Notes: generated by a model from the letters alone, not told the origin. A DNA stretch of 64,000 nt from Gaiellasilicea sp963791905 (GCA_963791905.1 CAWBTX010000007.1:186001-250000), one strand, 5' to 3'. Positions 50,128 through 59,424 are shown, counted from the first letter of the stretch. A program made the numbers and translations.

Positions 50128-51339
50128 CTAGTTGCCGAGCCGGCCGATGTCGTTCGAGAGGCCGATGAAGAAGAGCAACAGGACGACCGCGAGGCCGAGC
50201 GCGGAGGCCCGTTCGTAGACCTCCCGGGCGACAGCCTTGCCCCGGATCCCCTCGATGAGCGAGAACAGGATGTGGCCGCCGTCGAGCGGCAGCAGCGGCA
50301 GCAGGTTCAGCAGGGCGAGCGACAGACTGATCAGGCCGAGGACCCAGAGGTAGTTTGTCGTGCCGCGGTCGACCTGCTCCGAGGAGACCTGGACGATGCC
50401 GACCGGGCTGGAGATCTCGTCGCGCCCGTCTCCGGTGACGAGACGGCCGAGCGAGGCGCCGATCTCCCTCGTAACGATGCCCGTCGTCCGGATCGCCTCC
50501 CACACCGACTCGCCCACGCCGAGCCCTCGTCCGCTCAGGACGAACCCGAGCCGGTAGGCGCCGTCGGTCTGCTCCGCCTTGATCGGCCCGAGCGCCATCG
50601 CCTGTCCGTCGCGCTCGACGATCAGCGTGAGCGGCTTGCCGTCAGACGAGGAGATGATCTCCGCGATCTCGTCCGGCTCGACCGAATGCCCACCGATGGC
50701 GACGATCCTGTCGCCGGGCTGGAGGCCGACCACCGCGGCGGGCATGTCCGCCACGACGCTGTCCACGGTCGTCGTGGCCTTGCCGCCGCCGGCCATGTAG
50801 AGCGCGGCGAACAGCACGATCGCGAGCAGGAGATTCGCGCCGGGACCGGCGAAGATGACCGCGACGCGTTTCCACGTCCGGGCCCGCCAGTACGCGTCCG
50901 GGCCGAGCGAGTCGCCGATCTCGGTCAGCCCGCGGTCGGCAGAGCTACGGGCGGCCGGGGAGAGCTCTGCGACCTCGATCCCCTCTGCGACCTCCGGGAG
51001 CGTGGAGCGGGCACCTGCATAGTCGCTGGCGCTCAGCTTGCGTCGCAGCGCCTCGACCGCCGAGGTCAGCGTCGGCTGCTCAGCGACGGCCCGGCCGAAG
51101 TACATGTCGAGGTCGCCCGCCGCCGGGCGGTGCATGCCCGGGATCTTCACGTAGCCGCCGAGCGGGATCGTGCCGATGCCGTACTCGATCCCGTTCCGGC
51201 GCCGTTTCACGAGCGCCGGCGGGAACCCGATGTAGAACTTGCGCGGGTTCATGCCGACGCCGCGCGCGACGAAGAAGTGACCCGCCTCGTGGATCAGGAT
51301 GAGCAGGCCGAGGCCGAGGATCGAGACGAAGATGCTCAC
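50128..51339 (-). CDS. rseP: site-2 protease family zinc metalloprotease (RseP)
   Basis: 403 residues. The HExxH motif is in LLILIHEAGHFFVARG near the N-terminus. A conserved GIGTIPLGGYVK follows, then a PDZ domain (~200-285, VVGLQPGDRIVAIGG) and the second zinc motif NLLPLLPLDGGH. It has four or so transmembrane segments. It cleaves membrane-bound anti-sigma factors or signal peptides. About 50 extra residues between the first motif and the PDZ domain are unusual. The GTG start overlaps the dxr stop (GTGA). Confidence 0.95.
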   Translation of the reverse strand: MSIFVSILGLGLLILIHEAGHFFVARGVGMNPRKFYIGFPPALVKRRRNGIEYGIGTIPLGGYVKIPGMHRPAAGDLDMYFGRAVAEQPTLTSAVEALRRKLSASDYAGARSTLPEVAEGIEVAELSPAARSSADRGLTEIGDSLGPDAYWRARTWKRVAVIFAGPGANLLLAIVLFAALYMAGGGKATTTVDSVVADMPAAVVGLQPGDRIVAIGGHSVEPDEIAEIISSSDGKPLTLIVERDGQAMALGPIKAEQTDGAYRLGFVLSGRGLGVGESVWEAIRTTGIVTREIGASLGRLVTGDGRDEISSPVGIVQVSSEQVDRGTTNYLWVLGLISLSLALLNLLPLLPLDGGHILFSLIEGIRGKAVAREVYERASALGLAVVLLLFFIGLSNDIGRLGN

Positions 51340-52412
51340 GTGACCGCCGTGCCTCTCGACGCGAGGCGCCGTGCCTCCGCGTCGGCCCCCACGAGGTCGT
51401 CGAGGTCTCGGGCCGCCCCGCCGTCGGCGGCGGCGAGCGCCTCCTCGACGACGTCGGAGATCCCGAGGAACGGCAGCCGGCCGTCGAGGAACGCCTCGAC
51501 GGCGACCTCGTTCGCGGCGTTGAAGACGCACGGGTAGGTGCCGCCGAGCTCGCCGGCGTGGCGCGCGAGCGAGAGCAGCGGGAACGTCTCGTGGTCCGGC
51601 ACGCAGAACTCGAGCGAGAGGCCGGAGGCGAGGTCGAGCGGCGGAACGTCCGTTGCGGGCCGGTCCGGGTAGCCGAGCGCGTAGGAGATCGGGACCGTCA
51701 TGTCGGGATAGCCGAGATGGGCGAACGCCGCACCGTCGCGGAACCGCACGAGAGCATGCACGATCGAAGTCGGATGCAGGACGACGGCGATCCGCTCGTA
51801 CGGGAGGCGGAACAGGTGGTGCGCCTCGATCAGCTCGAGCCCCTTGTTCGCGAGGGTCGCCGAGTCGATCGTGATCTTCGGCCCCATGTTCCAGGTCGGG
51901 TGCGCGAGCGCCTCCTCGACGGTCACGTCCTCGAGCTCTTCGCGGGAGCGGCCGCGGAACGGCCCGCCCGAGGCGGTGAGGACGATCGAGTCGACGGTGT
52001 CGCGCGGGCGGCCCTCGAGGAACTGGAAGACGGCGCTGTGCTCCGAGTCGACCGGCAGCAGCAGCCCTCCTCCCCGCTCTTGCGCGAGGAGCACGAGCTC
52101 TCCCGCGGCGACGAGGCTCTCCTTGTTCGCGAGCGCGAGCGTGACGCCGCGCTCGAGCGCCCACAGCGTGGCCCCGACGCCGGCGAAGCCGACGACGGCG
52201 TTCAGGACGATGTCCGGCTCGGACGCCTCGAGCAGGTCGGTGAGGTCGCCCCCAGTCTGCACGTGCGCGACGCCCTGCGCGGCGGCGAGCTCGGAGAGAG
52301 CCGAGGTGCCGGACGCGAGCGCGCAGAGCTCGAGCTCCGGATGCCGCTCGATGACTGCGATCGCCTGCGTGCCGATCGACCCTGTTGCGCCCAGCAGCGC
52401 GACTCGCTTCAC
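51336..52412 (-). CDS. dxr: 1-deoxy-D-xylulose 5-phosphate reductoisomerase
   Basis: 358 residues. The NADPH-binding LLGATGSIGTQA, LANKESLVAAG and VDSEHSAVFQ, and the metal/substrate region LTASGGPFRG and TWNMGPKITIDSATLANKGLE, are all present. It makes 2-C-methyl-D-erythritol 4-phosphate, the first committed MEP-pathway step. The start GTG at 52412 leads directly into the Rossmann strand. It is coupled to rseP. Confidence 0.95.
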   Translation of the reverse strand: MKRVALLGATGSIGTQAIAVIERHPELELCALASGTSALSELAAAQGVAHVQTGGDLTDLLEASEPDIVLNAVVGFAGVGATLWALERGVTLALANKESLVAAGELVLLAQERGGGLLLPVDSEHSAVFQFLEGRPRDTVDSIVLTASGGPFRGRSREELEDVTVEEALAHPTWNMGPKITIDSATLANKGLELIEAHHLFRLPYERIAVVLHPTSIVHALVRFRDGAAFAHLGYPDMTVPISYALGYPDRPATDVPPLDLASGLSLEFCVPDHETFPLLSLARHAGELGGTYPCVFNAANEVAVEAFLDGRLPFLGISDVVEEALAAADGGAARDLDDLVGADAEARRLASRGTAVT

Positions 52413-52438
52413 GCCGGAATTGTAGGGAGCGGAACCGG

Positions 52439-53236
52439 TCAGCCGTATCCGAATGCCAAAACGACGTAGAACGCGGCAACGCCGGCGAACAGGTGTGCGT
52501 CGATGCGGTCGAGCATGCCGCCGTGCCCGCCGAGCAGCCGCCCGGAGTCCTTCACCTTCAGATCCCGCTTGATCGCCGACTCGAAGAGGTCGCCGGAGGC
52601 CCCAGCGAGGGCGACGGCTCCTCCGAGCACGAGCGACTCCGGGATCGTGAGGAAGTCCTGGTCGTAGAAGGCGAAGAAGGCCACCGCGACGGCGACGAGC
52701 GTGCCGGCGATGAACCCCTCCCACGTCTTCCCGGGCGAGATCGCGGGCGCCAGCTTGTGCCGGCCGATGAGCCTGCCGACGAAGTAGGCCGCGGTGTCGT
52801 CGGCGAAGACGGCCACGAGCACGGTGAAGATCGCGAGCCTGCCGTGCTCGGGCAGGTCGCGCAGCAGGAGCAGGTGCCCGAGGCCCGCGGCGACCCAGGC
52901 GACGCCCAGCAGCGTCGTCCCGATCGTGATCGTCGCAGACTGCCTCGTCTCGGCGACCCCGTAGAGGAGGAACGCGAGGAGCAGTGTCAGCATCAGCCCA
53001 CCGAGCAGCCACGGTGGCCCACCGAGCTGGGCGCCGAGGAGCGTTGCGGTCGCCCCCGCGTAGCCGGCGAGCACCAGCGGCCGCAGGCTCCGCGCCATGA
53101 CGTAGAGCTCGTGCAGGGCGATCAGCGCCACCACGAGCGCCAGGGCAAAGAGCGGCCAGCCGCCGAGGTACACCAGCCAGAGGACGAGCGGGAGCAGGAC
53201 GAGCGCCACGAGGACGCGGGAGACGAGCTGGCTCAC
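52439..53236 (-). CDS. cdsA: phosphatidate cytidylyltransferase
   Basis: 265 residues, about eight transmembrane segments. The C-terminal CDS signature is complete: SDLFESAIKRDLKVKDSG followed by GGHGGMLDRIDAH. It makes CDP-diacylglycerol from phosphatidate and CTP; pgsA at 11 kb uses the product. Confidence 0.95.
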   Translation of the reverse strand: MSQLVSRVLVALVLLPLVLWLVYLGGWPLFALALVVALIALHELYVMARSLRPLVLAGYAGATATLLGAQLGGPPWLLGGLMLTLLLAFLLYGVAETRQSATITIGTTLLGVAWVAAGLGHLLLLRDLPEHGRLAIFTVLVAVFADDTAAYFVGRLIGRHKLAPAISPGKTWEGFIAGTLVAVAVAFFAFYDQDFLTIPESLVLGGAVALAGASGDLFESAIKRDLKVKDSGRLLGGHGGMLDRIDAHLFAGVAAFYVVLAFGYG

Positions 53237-53255
53237 GGGCGCCGGCCTGGGACGC

Positions 53256-53993
53256 TCATCGGCCGCCGAACCGCCGCCGGCGGCTCGCGTACTCGCCGAG
53301 CGCGCTGCGGAGGTCGGCCTCGCCGAAGTCCGGCCAGAGGGTGTCGACGAAGACGAGCTCGGCGTAGGCGAGCTGCCAGAGGAAGAAGTTCGACAGCCGC
53401 AGTTCCCCCGACGTGCGGATCAGCAGGTCGGGGTCGGGAAGATCCGGCGCATAGAGCCGCGACGAGATCGCTGCCTCGTCGATCTGGTCGGCCGGAACCC
53501 CGTCCTCGACGAGTTGCCGCGCCGCCCGCACCAGCTCCTCGCGGCCGCCGTAGTCGAAGGCGATCCAGAGCAGGAGCGTGTCGTTCGCCTCGGTCTCGCG
53601 CTCCAGCCGCTCCATCTGCTCGCGCAGAGAGGATGGCACGCGATCGCGCCGGCCGATGAAGCGCGAGCGCACGCCCTGCTCGGCGAGCTCGGGAAGCTCG
53701 CGCTCGATCGTCTCGCCGAAGATCTCCATGAGGTCGGTGACCTCTTCCGGCGGCCGGGTCCAGTTCTCGGTCGAGAAGGCGTAGACGGCGAGCGAGCGAA
53801 CGCCGAGCGCGATTGCCGCCTCGACCGTCCGCCTGACTGCGCGGGTCCCCTCGCGGTGGCCTTCCGAGACGGGCAGCCCCCGGGCCTCGGCCCAGCGAGC
53901 GTTGCCGTCGAGGATGATGGCGACGCTACGAGCCGCCTCGATTCCCGCTTCGCGCGAATCGAGGTTAGGAGACGCACTCACACGCTCGACCAT
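53256..53993 (-). CDS. uppS: isoprenyl transferase (undecaprenyl diphosphate synthase)
   Basis: 245 residues. Cis-prenyltransferase motifs: AIILDGNARWAEARGLP (catalytic Asp), YAFSTENWTRPPEEV, and the C-terminal PDLLIRTSGELRLSNFFLWQ with the Arg/Ser phosphate-binding residues. The usual LDGNGRWA is here LDGNARWA. It makes the C55 (or shorter) lipid carrier for wall synthesis. It is next to cdsA as in many bacteria. Confidence 0.95.
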   Translation of the reverse strand: MVERVSASPNLDSREAGIEAARSVAIILDGNARWAEARGLPVSEGHREGTRAVRRTVEAAIALGVRSLAVYAFSTENWTRPPEEVTDLMEIFGETIERELPELAEQGVRSRFIGRRDRVPSSLREQMERLERETEANDTLLLWIAFDYGGREELVRAARQLVEDGVPADQIDEAAISSRLYAPDLPDPDLLIRTSGELRLSNFFLWQLAYAELVFVDTLWPDFGEADLRSALGEYASRRRRFGGR

Positions 53994-54018
53994 CTAGAAG
54001 TTTGGCTCGCGAAGCGAG

Positions 54019-54582
54019 TCAAACTTCCATGATCTCGGCCTCTTTGTGCTTCATCAGGTCGTCGATCGTCTTCGTGTGCTCGTCCGTCAGCTTCTGCACC
54101 TGCGTCTCGCCGCGGCGCTCCTCGTCGTCCCCGACCTCGCCGTTCTTGACGAGCTCCTCGAGATGGCGCATCACATCTCGGCGGACGTTGCGGATCGCGA
54201 CCTTGCCGTCTTCCCCGTAACGCCGGACGACCTTGACGAGCTCCTTGCGGCGCTCCTCCGTCAGCTGCGGGATCGGTAGGCGGATCAGCTTGCCGTCGTT
54301 CGACGGCGTGAGGCCGAGGTCCGACTCCTGCACCGCCTTCTCGATCGCCCGGATCTGCGTCGGGTCGAACGGCTGCACCGTGAGCATCCGCGGCTCCGGC
54401 GCTCCGATCGTCGCCATGTTCTTCAGCGGCGTCGGCGTCCCGTAGTAGTCGATCGTGATGCGGTCGAGCAGCGCCGTCGAGGCTCTCCCGGTGCGCACGC
54501 TGTTGAACTCACCGCGCGTCGTCTCGATCGACTTGTCCATGCGGCGGGTCGCGTCCTGGAGGAACTCCTCGATCGTCGGCAT
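54019..54582 (-). CDS. frr: ribosome recycling factor
   Basis: 187 residues with the conserved FNSVRTGRASTALLDRI, YYGTPTPLKNMA and LTEERRKELVKVVRRYGEDGKVAIRN. It splits post-termination ribosomes together with EF-G. The ATG shares one base with the pyrH stop (TGATG), and GGAGGA lies 6 bases upstream. Confidence 0.97.
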   Translation of the reverse strand: MPTIEEFLQDATRRMDKSIETTRGEFNSVRTGRASTALLDRITIDYYGTPTPLKNMATIGAPEPRMLTVQPFDPTQIRAIEKAVQESDLGLTPSNDGKLIRLPIPQLTEERRKELVKVVRRYGEDGKVAIRNVRRDVMRHLEELVKNGEVGDDEERRGETQVQKLTDEHTKTIDDLMKHKEAEIMEV

Positions 54583-55372
54583 CACGTTCCTCCGTTCGTG
54601 GGGGTGGAGATGATCGTCCCGACCCGCTCGCCGGAGACGACGCGCAGGATGTTGCCCGCCGCGAGCTCGAAGACGTAGATCGGCACGTCATTCTCCATGC
54701 AGAGGGACAGGGCGGTGGTGTCCATCACGCGCAGGCCGCGCTCGATCGCCTCGAGGTGGGTCAGCTCCGGCAGGAAGGTCGCCCGCGGGTCGAGCTGCGG
54801 ATCCCCGTCGTAGACGCCCTTCGTGCCGCTCTTGCCCATCAGGATCGCCTCCGCGCCGATCTCGAGCGCCCGCAGCGCGGCGGCGGTGTCGGTGGTGAAG
54901 AACGGGTTGCCCGTGCCGCCGGCGAAGATGACGACGCGGCCCTTCTCGAGATGCCGCATCGCGCGGCGCCGGATGTACGGCTCCGCGACCTCCGAGACCT
55001 CGAGCGCCGAGAGCACGCGCGTGACCGCGCCGAGGCGCTCCAGCGCGTCCTGCAGCGTGATCGCGTTCAGGACCGTCGCGAGCATGCCGGCGTAGTCGCC
55101 GGTCGCGCGGTCCATCCCGTCCGCCGCAGCGGCGAGGCCTCGGTAGATGTTGCCGCCTCCGACGACGATCGCGAGCTCCAGGCCCTCGCGCTGCACGGCG
55201 ACGATCTCCGTCGCGATCGCCTCGACCGTCTTCGGATCGACCCGTACTCGCGCCGGCCCATCAGCGCCTCGCCGGAGAGCTTCAGCAGGACGCGGCGGAA
55301 GGCGGGCGCCGCGTCGCGCAGCGCATGCTCCGCCCTCTCGCCCGCCTGGACTGGCCCTGGCCTCGTTGACAC
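54582..55372 (-). CDS. pyrH: UMP kinase, split by a one-base frameshift
   Basis: The N-terminus (FRRVLLKLSGEALMGRREYG) is in one frame from a GTG at 55372. The rest (VQREGLELAIVVGGGNIYRG, FAGGTGNPFFTTDTAA, ILMGKSGTKGVYDGDP, VMDTTALSLCMENDVP) is in another. Adding one G at about 55240-55243 restores YGVDPKTVEAIATEIVA and a 263-residue protein, the expected PyrH length. PyrH makes UDP from UMP and is essential in most bacteria, so a sequencing or assembly error is likelier than a true mutation. It lies in the conserved rpsB-tsf-pyrH-frr order. Confidence 0.9.
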
Positions 55373-55376
55373 GGGC

Positions 55377-56186
55377 CTATTCTGCGACAGTCAGCCGCTT
55401 GAACGCCACCACGGTCGCGCCCGCCTGCTCGAGCGCCTGGCCCACCGTCTGCGACGAGTCGTGGATCCAGGGCTGCTCCGTCAGCGCGCCGCCGGGCTGA
55501 GCCGCGAAGAACCGCTTCGCCAGCATGCCCTCGACGATCTTCTCCTTCGCCTGCTCCGGCTTGCCCTCGAGCTCGTCGGAGTTCAGGTAGATCTGCCGCT
55601 CCGCCGCGACCTCATCCGCCGGGGCGTCGTCCTTCGTCGTCCACGCCGGCGCCGCGAAGGAGATGTGCATCGCGAGCTGACGCGCGAGCTCGGGCGTGCC
55701 GCCCTCGAGCTTCACGACGACGCCGATCTTGTTCGCGGGCGGGTGCGTGTACGCGCCCAGGACCTCCCCGTCGCCGGCCTCGTACCGCTCCGCGCCCGTG
55801 ACGAGGATGTTCTCGCCGAGCTTGGCGATCAGCTCGACACGCTCGTTCTCGAGCTCGGCGACGGCCTCCGGCCCGCGGGCGTCGACGGCGAGGAGCACCT
55901 TCTTCGCCCACTCGGCGAACTCCTCGTTGTTCGAGACGGGCTCCGTCTCGCAGCCGACCGCGACCATCGTCACGTGGCTGTCGTCCTGGATGTAGCCCAC
56001 CATGCCCTCGCTCGTCGCGCGGTCCGCGCGCTTGCCGGCCTGGGCGATGCCGCGCTCGCGGAGCAGCGTCCTGGCGGCCTCGATGTCGCCGTCGGTCTCC
56101 TGGAGCGCGCGCTTGCACTCCATCATCCCGGCGCCGGTGAGGTCCCGGAGCTGCTTGACGAGGTCTGCGGAGATCGTCGTGGTCAC
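55377..56186 (-). CDS. tsf: translation elongation factor Ts
   Basis: 269 residues. The N-terminal UBA-like domain (ISADLVKQLRDLTGAGMMECKRALQE) and the core (EGMVGYIQDDSHVTMVAVGCETEPVS, NEEFAEWAK, LAMHISFAAPAW) are typical. It is the nucleotide-exchange factor for EF-Tu. The GTG start overlaps the rpsB stop by 4 bases. Confidence 0.97.
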   Translation of the reverse strand: MTTTISADLVKQLRDLTGAGMMECKRALQETDGDIEAARTLLRERGIAQAGKRADRATSEGMVGYIQDDSHVTMVAVGCETEPVSNNEEFAEWAKKVLLAVDARGPEAVAELENERVELIAKLGENILVTGAERYEAGDGEVLGAYTHPPANKIGVVVKLEGGTPELARQLAMHISFAAPAWTTKDDAPADEVAAERQIYLNSDELEGKPEQAKEKIVEGMLAKRFFAAQPGGALTEQPWIHDSSQTVGQALEQAGATVVAFKRLTVAE

Positions 56187-57127
56187 GTGTCTTCTCCCTC
56201 GCTGGTAATGGCGTTCGGCTCGGCCGCGGAGGCCTCGCCGGTGATCTCGGTCGGCTGCTCGGCCTCGACGGCGGGCTCGCCCGCTTCGGCGGCGGCAGCG
56301 GTGAGCGGCTCGTCCTCCGCCGGCGTCGCCTCCGTGGCCGACTCGGCGGCTGCCGGCTGCTCGGGGGCCGGCTCCTCGGCGGCGGGCTCGCCGTCGCCGT
56401 TGCCGTTCGCCGAGGCGGCGGCGGCCGCGAAGTCGCGCTCGCTCACCTTCTTCTGGCCCGCGTCGATCCCGTCGGCGATCGCGCGCACTATCAGGCTGCA
56501 GGAGCGGATCGCGTCGTCGTTGCCGGGGATGACGTAGTCGGCCTCGTCGGGGTCGCAGTTCGTGTCGACGAGCGCCAGGATCGGCATGCCGAGCCGCCGC
56601 GCCTCGCGCACCGCGAGCTGCTCCTTGCGCAGGTCGACGATGAAGATCGCGTCCGGCTGGCGGCGCAAGTCGGCGACTCCGCCGAGGTTGGCCTCGAGCT
56701 TCTCGAGCTCGGCGACCATCGCCATACGCTCCTTCGCCGGCAGCAGGTCGAGCTGGCCCTCGGTCTTGAGGCGGCGCAGCTCGTGCAGGTGTGCGATCCG
56801 GTCACTGATGGTCTTCCAGTTGGTCAGCAGGCCGCCAAGCCAGCGATTGCTGACGTACGGCATGCCGACCCGCGCAGCCTCGCTCGCGACGGCGTCCTGC
56901 GCCTGCTTCTTCGTGCCGACGAAGAGGATCGTGCCGCCGCGCTCGGCGATGTTGCGCGCGAAGTCGTAGGCCTCCTGGAGCAGCTCGGAGGTCTGCTGGA
57001 GGTCGATGATGTAGATGCCGCCGCGCTCGGTGAAGATGAACCGCTTCATCTTCGGGTTCCAGCGGCGGGTCTGGTGGCCGAAGTGGACTCCGGCCTCCAA
57101 AAGCTCTCGCATGGAGACAACTGCCAA
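56183..57127 (-). CDS. rpsB: 30S ribosomal protein S2 with acidic C-terminal extension
   Basis: 314 residues from a TTG. The S2 core is clear (MRELLEAGVHFGHQTRRWNPK, FIFTERGGIYIIDLQQT, MPYVSNRWLGGLLTNWKTI, RLGMPILALVDTNCDPD). About 85 residues of Ala/Glu-rich low-complexity sequence follow residue ~230, as in some high-GC actinobacteria. The TTG at 57127 is chosen over ATGs at 57145 and 57112 because AAAGGGG lies 8 bases upstream and the N-terminus becomes AVVSMRELLEAG. Confidence 0.95.
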   Translation of the reverse strand: MAVVSMRELLEAGVHFGHQTRRWNPKMKRFIFTERGGIYIIDLQQTSELLQEAYDFARNIAERGGTILFVGTKKQAQDAVASEAARVGMPYVSNRWLGGLLTNWKTISDRIAHLHELRRLKTEGQLDLLPAKERMAMVAELEKLEANLGGVADLRRQPDAIFIVDLRKEQLAVREARRLGMPILALVDTNCDPDEADYVIPGNDDAIRSCSLIVRAIADGIDAGQKKVSERDFAAAAASANGNGDGEPAAEEPAPEQPAAAESATEATPAEDEPLTAAAAEAGEPAVEAEQPTEITGEASAAEPNAITSEGEDT

Positions 57128-57272
57128 GGGATTGGCCCCTTTCATGGTTGATTGCACTGCACCGGCGGGGCGCGGGCGGAACCGAGCTCAGAGCTCAGCA
57201 CCCCCTCCCGTCCTGGTCGCCGGGTCGGGAATGGGACGCCGGCAGTGTAGCCGAGGACTTTGCAACAGACTG

Positions 57273-58163
57273 TTACTTGGAGCGCGCGAGCTCGAGGGCG
57301 GCGGCGAGATCGTCCGGGAGCGGCGACTCGACGTCGACCTGCTCGCCGGTCAGCGGATGCTGGAACGCGAGCCTCGCCGCGTGCAGGAACTGCCGCTCGA
57401 GCCCGAGATCGCCCGCGACGCCGTACACAGGGTCGCCTGCGACCGGCAGCTCGATCGCCTCGAGGTGGACGCGGATCTGGTGCGTGCGGCCGGTCTCGAG
57501 CCGGACCTCGAGCAGCGCGTGCTCCGGCAGCAGCTCGAGCGTCTCGAAGTGGGTGACCGCCTCTCGCGGGGTGGCGGTGTCGAGGGAGTGGCGCGTGCGG
57601 TCGAAGCGGTCGCGGCCGATCGCCGCCTCGATCCGCCCCGTCCGGGACTTCGGCGCGCCCCTGACGAGGGCCAGGTAGCGCCGGTCGAGCTCGCGACGCC
57701 GGATCAGCTCCTGCAGCCGTGCGTGCGCCTCCTCGGAGCGGGCGACGACGAGCAGCCCCGAGGTGTCGCGGTCGAGCCGGTGGACGATCCCGGGCCGGTC
57801 GTCGTCGCCGCCGGCGGCGTCCAGCGCGAGGAGCCCGTGGACGAGCGTGCCGCTGTCGTGACCGCCGGCCGGATGCACGACGATGCCGGCGGGCTTGTCG
57901 ACGACGAGCAGGTGCTCGTCCTCCCAGGCGATCGGGAGGTCCATCGGCTCCGGCTGCAGCGGCCCGGGCTCGGCGGGGAGCTCGACCACGACCTCCTCCC
58001 CGCCCTCGAGCCGGTGGCTCTTCGGCCGCGGCCGTCCATCGACGAGGACCGCGCCGTCCGCGACGAGGCGCTCCGCGAGCGAGCGCGAGCCGATCTCACC
58101 GCGCGCCGCCAGCGCGCGGTCGAGCCGTCCGGGCTCAGAGACGCTGAAGCGGAGAGTGGCCAA
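57273..58163 (-). CDS. rluD: RluD-family 23S rRNA pseudouridine synthase
   Basis: 296 residues. An N-terminal S4 domain (GRLDRALAARGEIGSRSLAERLVADGAV in part) precedes the catalytic domain with GIVHRLDRDTSGLLVVAR (catalytic Asp) and ETGRTHQIRVHLEAI. It isomerises specific uridines of 23S rRNA. The TTG start lies inside the 3' end of lspA (29-base overlap), the usual lspA-rluD pairing. Confidence 0.93.
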   Translation of the reverse strand: MATLRFSVSEPGRLDRALAARGEIGSRSLAERLVADGAVLVDGRPRPKSHRLEGGEEVVVELPAEPGPLQPEPMDLPIAWEDEHLLVVDKPAGIVVHPAGGHDSGTLVHGLLALDAAGGDDDRPGIVHRLDRDTSGLLVVARSEEAHARLQELIRRRELDRRYLALVRGAPKSRTGRIEAAIGRDRFDRTRHSLDTATPREAVTHFETLELLPEHALLEVRLETGRTHQIRVHLEAIELPVAGDPVYGVAGDLGLERQFLHAARLAFQHPLTGEQVDVESPLPDDLAAALELARSK

Positions 58164-58734
58164 GCGTCGGCCGGTGCGTGCGGCGGTCTGCCGCGGCGAG
58201 CGCCGCGAACAGGATCGCGACCCCGACGACGATGAAGGAGTCGGCGAGGTTGAACGCCGGCCAGAAGCGGACGTCGAGGAAGTCCGTGACGTGACCGAGC
58301 CGGACCCGGTCGAGCAGGTTCGAGATGCTGCCGCCGAGCACGAAGCCGAGCGCCACGGGCAGGATCGGATGCCGCCGGCCGGAGCGGGCGAAGAACACGA
58401 GCATCCACGTCACCGCGACCGCCGTCAGGGCGATCACGATCGACGTCGCGTCGGAGAAGAGGCCGAAGGCGATGCCCGAGTTCTGGACATGGTGGATCGA
58501 GAGCGGGCCGACGATGTGCACGTCTTCGCCTAGGGCGAGCGCGCTCGAGACGATCTGCTTCGTCAGCTGGTCCGCGGCAATCGCGGCGAGGGCGATCGCG
58601 CCGAAGCCGATCCACTGCCGCGGGCCGGCCGCAAGCGACCGCTGCGCGGCGGAGATCGGCCGCAGCGCATTCGTCGACGATCCGATGCGGACGTCGAGCA
58701 CGGGTGGAGACTCGCGGCGTGCCGGCTCGCTCAA
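58135..58734 (-). CDS. lspA: lipoprotein signal peptidase (signal peptidase II)
   Basis: 199 residues with four transmembrane segments. The conserved blocks include AADQLTKQIVSS, HHVQNSGIAFGLFS, GGSISNLLDRVRLGHVTDF (catalytic Asp) and FNLADSFIVVG (second catalytic Asp). It removes prolipoprotein signal peptides. The TTG start overlaps the stop of the DksA-like gene (TTGA). The N-terminal extension of ~35 residues before the first helix is longer than usual; a GTG at 58701 is an alternative. Confidence 0.95.
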   Translation of the reverse strand: MSEPARRESPPVLDVRIGSSTNALRPISAAQRSLAAGPRQWIGFGAIALAAIAADQLTKQIVSSALALGEDVHIVGPLSIHHVQNSGIAFGLFSDATSIVIALTAVAVTWMLVFFARSGRRHPILPVALGFVLGGSISNLLDRVRLGHVTDFLDVRFWPAFNLADSFIVVGVAILFAALAAADRRTHRPTLGHSPLQRL

Positions 58735-59096
58735 CGCCCCTGCTTCCTCGCGTCGTCGATGCACAGCGTCGCCCACGGCACCGCCTCGAGCCGCTCCGCG
58801 GGAATCTCCTTCCCGCAGGCGGTGCACTTCCCGTAGCTGCCGTCGTCGATCCGCGCCAAAGCGGCTTCGACGTCGCGCAGCTGCCGCTCGGCGTCCTCCT
58901 CGAGCCCTTCGTCGAGCTCGCGGTCGAACGTCGCGCTCGCGGTGTCTGCGAGATGGTTGTCGGCGCTCGACGACAGCAGCTCTCCGGTGTCGTCGAGGAG
59001 CGACGAGCCGCCGATGTCGTGATTCCGGATCGTCGCCTGGAGCCGCTCACGCCGCTCGAGGAGCGTTCCGCGGAAGTGCTCGGTGTCGATGCTCAT
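58731..59096 (-). CDS. TraR/DksA-type zinc-finger protein
   Basis: 121 residues. A coiled-coil N-terminus with acidic residues leads to the zinc-finger YGKCTACGKEIPAERLEA, then ATLCIDDARK. The family's fourth cysteine is replaced by Asp (CIDD), leaving three. TraR/DksA proteins act in the secondary channel of RNA polymerase; distant members of this family may not. It is coupled to lspA downstream and to the DUF167 gene upstream. Confidence 0.85.
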   Translation of the reverse strand: MSIDTEHFRGTLLERRERLQATIRNHDIGGSSLLDDTGELLSSSADNHLADTASATFDRELDEGLEEDAERQLRDVEAALARIDDGSYGKCTACGKEIPAERLEAVPWATLCIDDARKQGR

Positions 59097-59398
59097 CCTG
59101 TTGTTGTCCTTTCTACCGACACCCCACCACCCGCTGCTTCGAGGCGCCGCTCTGTCTCCTCCGGCGGGATCCCCGCCACCTCGACGATCTTGTCGCGTGA
59201 CGCGCCGCCCGAGACCAGCGTGACGTCGCCGCGCGCACAACCCAGAGTATCCGCGAGAAGCGCAAGCACTGCCTCGGTGGCGTGCCCGCGCTCCGGAGGA
59301 GCCGTGACGCGCACCTTCCAGGCGTCACCGTGCCTCCCGACGACGCCGGTGCTCCTGGCGCCCGGCTGGACTCGCAAGCGCAGGCGAGTGTGCGGCAC
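59093..59398 (-). CDS. DUF167/YggU-family protein
   Basis: 101 residues: LRLRVQPGARSTGVVG, WKVRVTAPPERGHATEAVLALLADTLG, VTLVSGGASRDKIVEVAG. The pattern of basic residues and the S-R-x-K motif is that of YggU. Function is unknown, though YggU is often encoded beside yggT as here. The stop overlaps the next gene's ATG by 4 bases. Confidence 0.88.
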   Translation of the reverse strand: MPHTRLRLRVQPGARSTGVVGRHGDAWKVRVTAPPERGHATEAVLALLADTLGCARGDVTLVSGGASRDKIVEVAGIPPEETERRLEAAGGGVSVERTTTG

Positions 59399-59424
59399 CC
59401 CGCCAGGTTATGAGATGAATCGGA

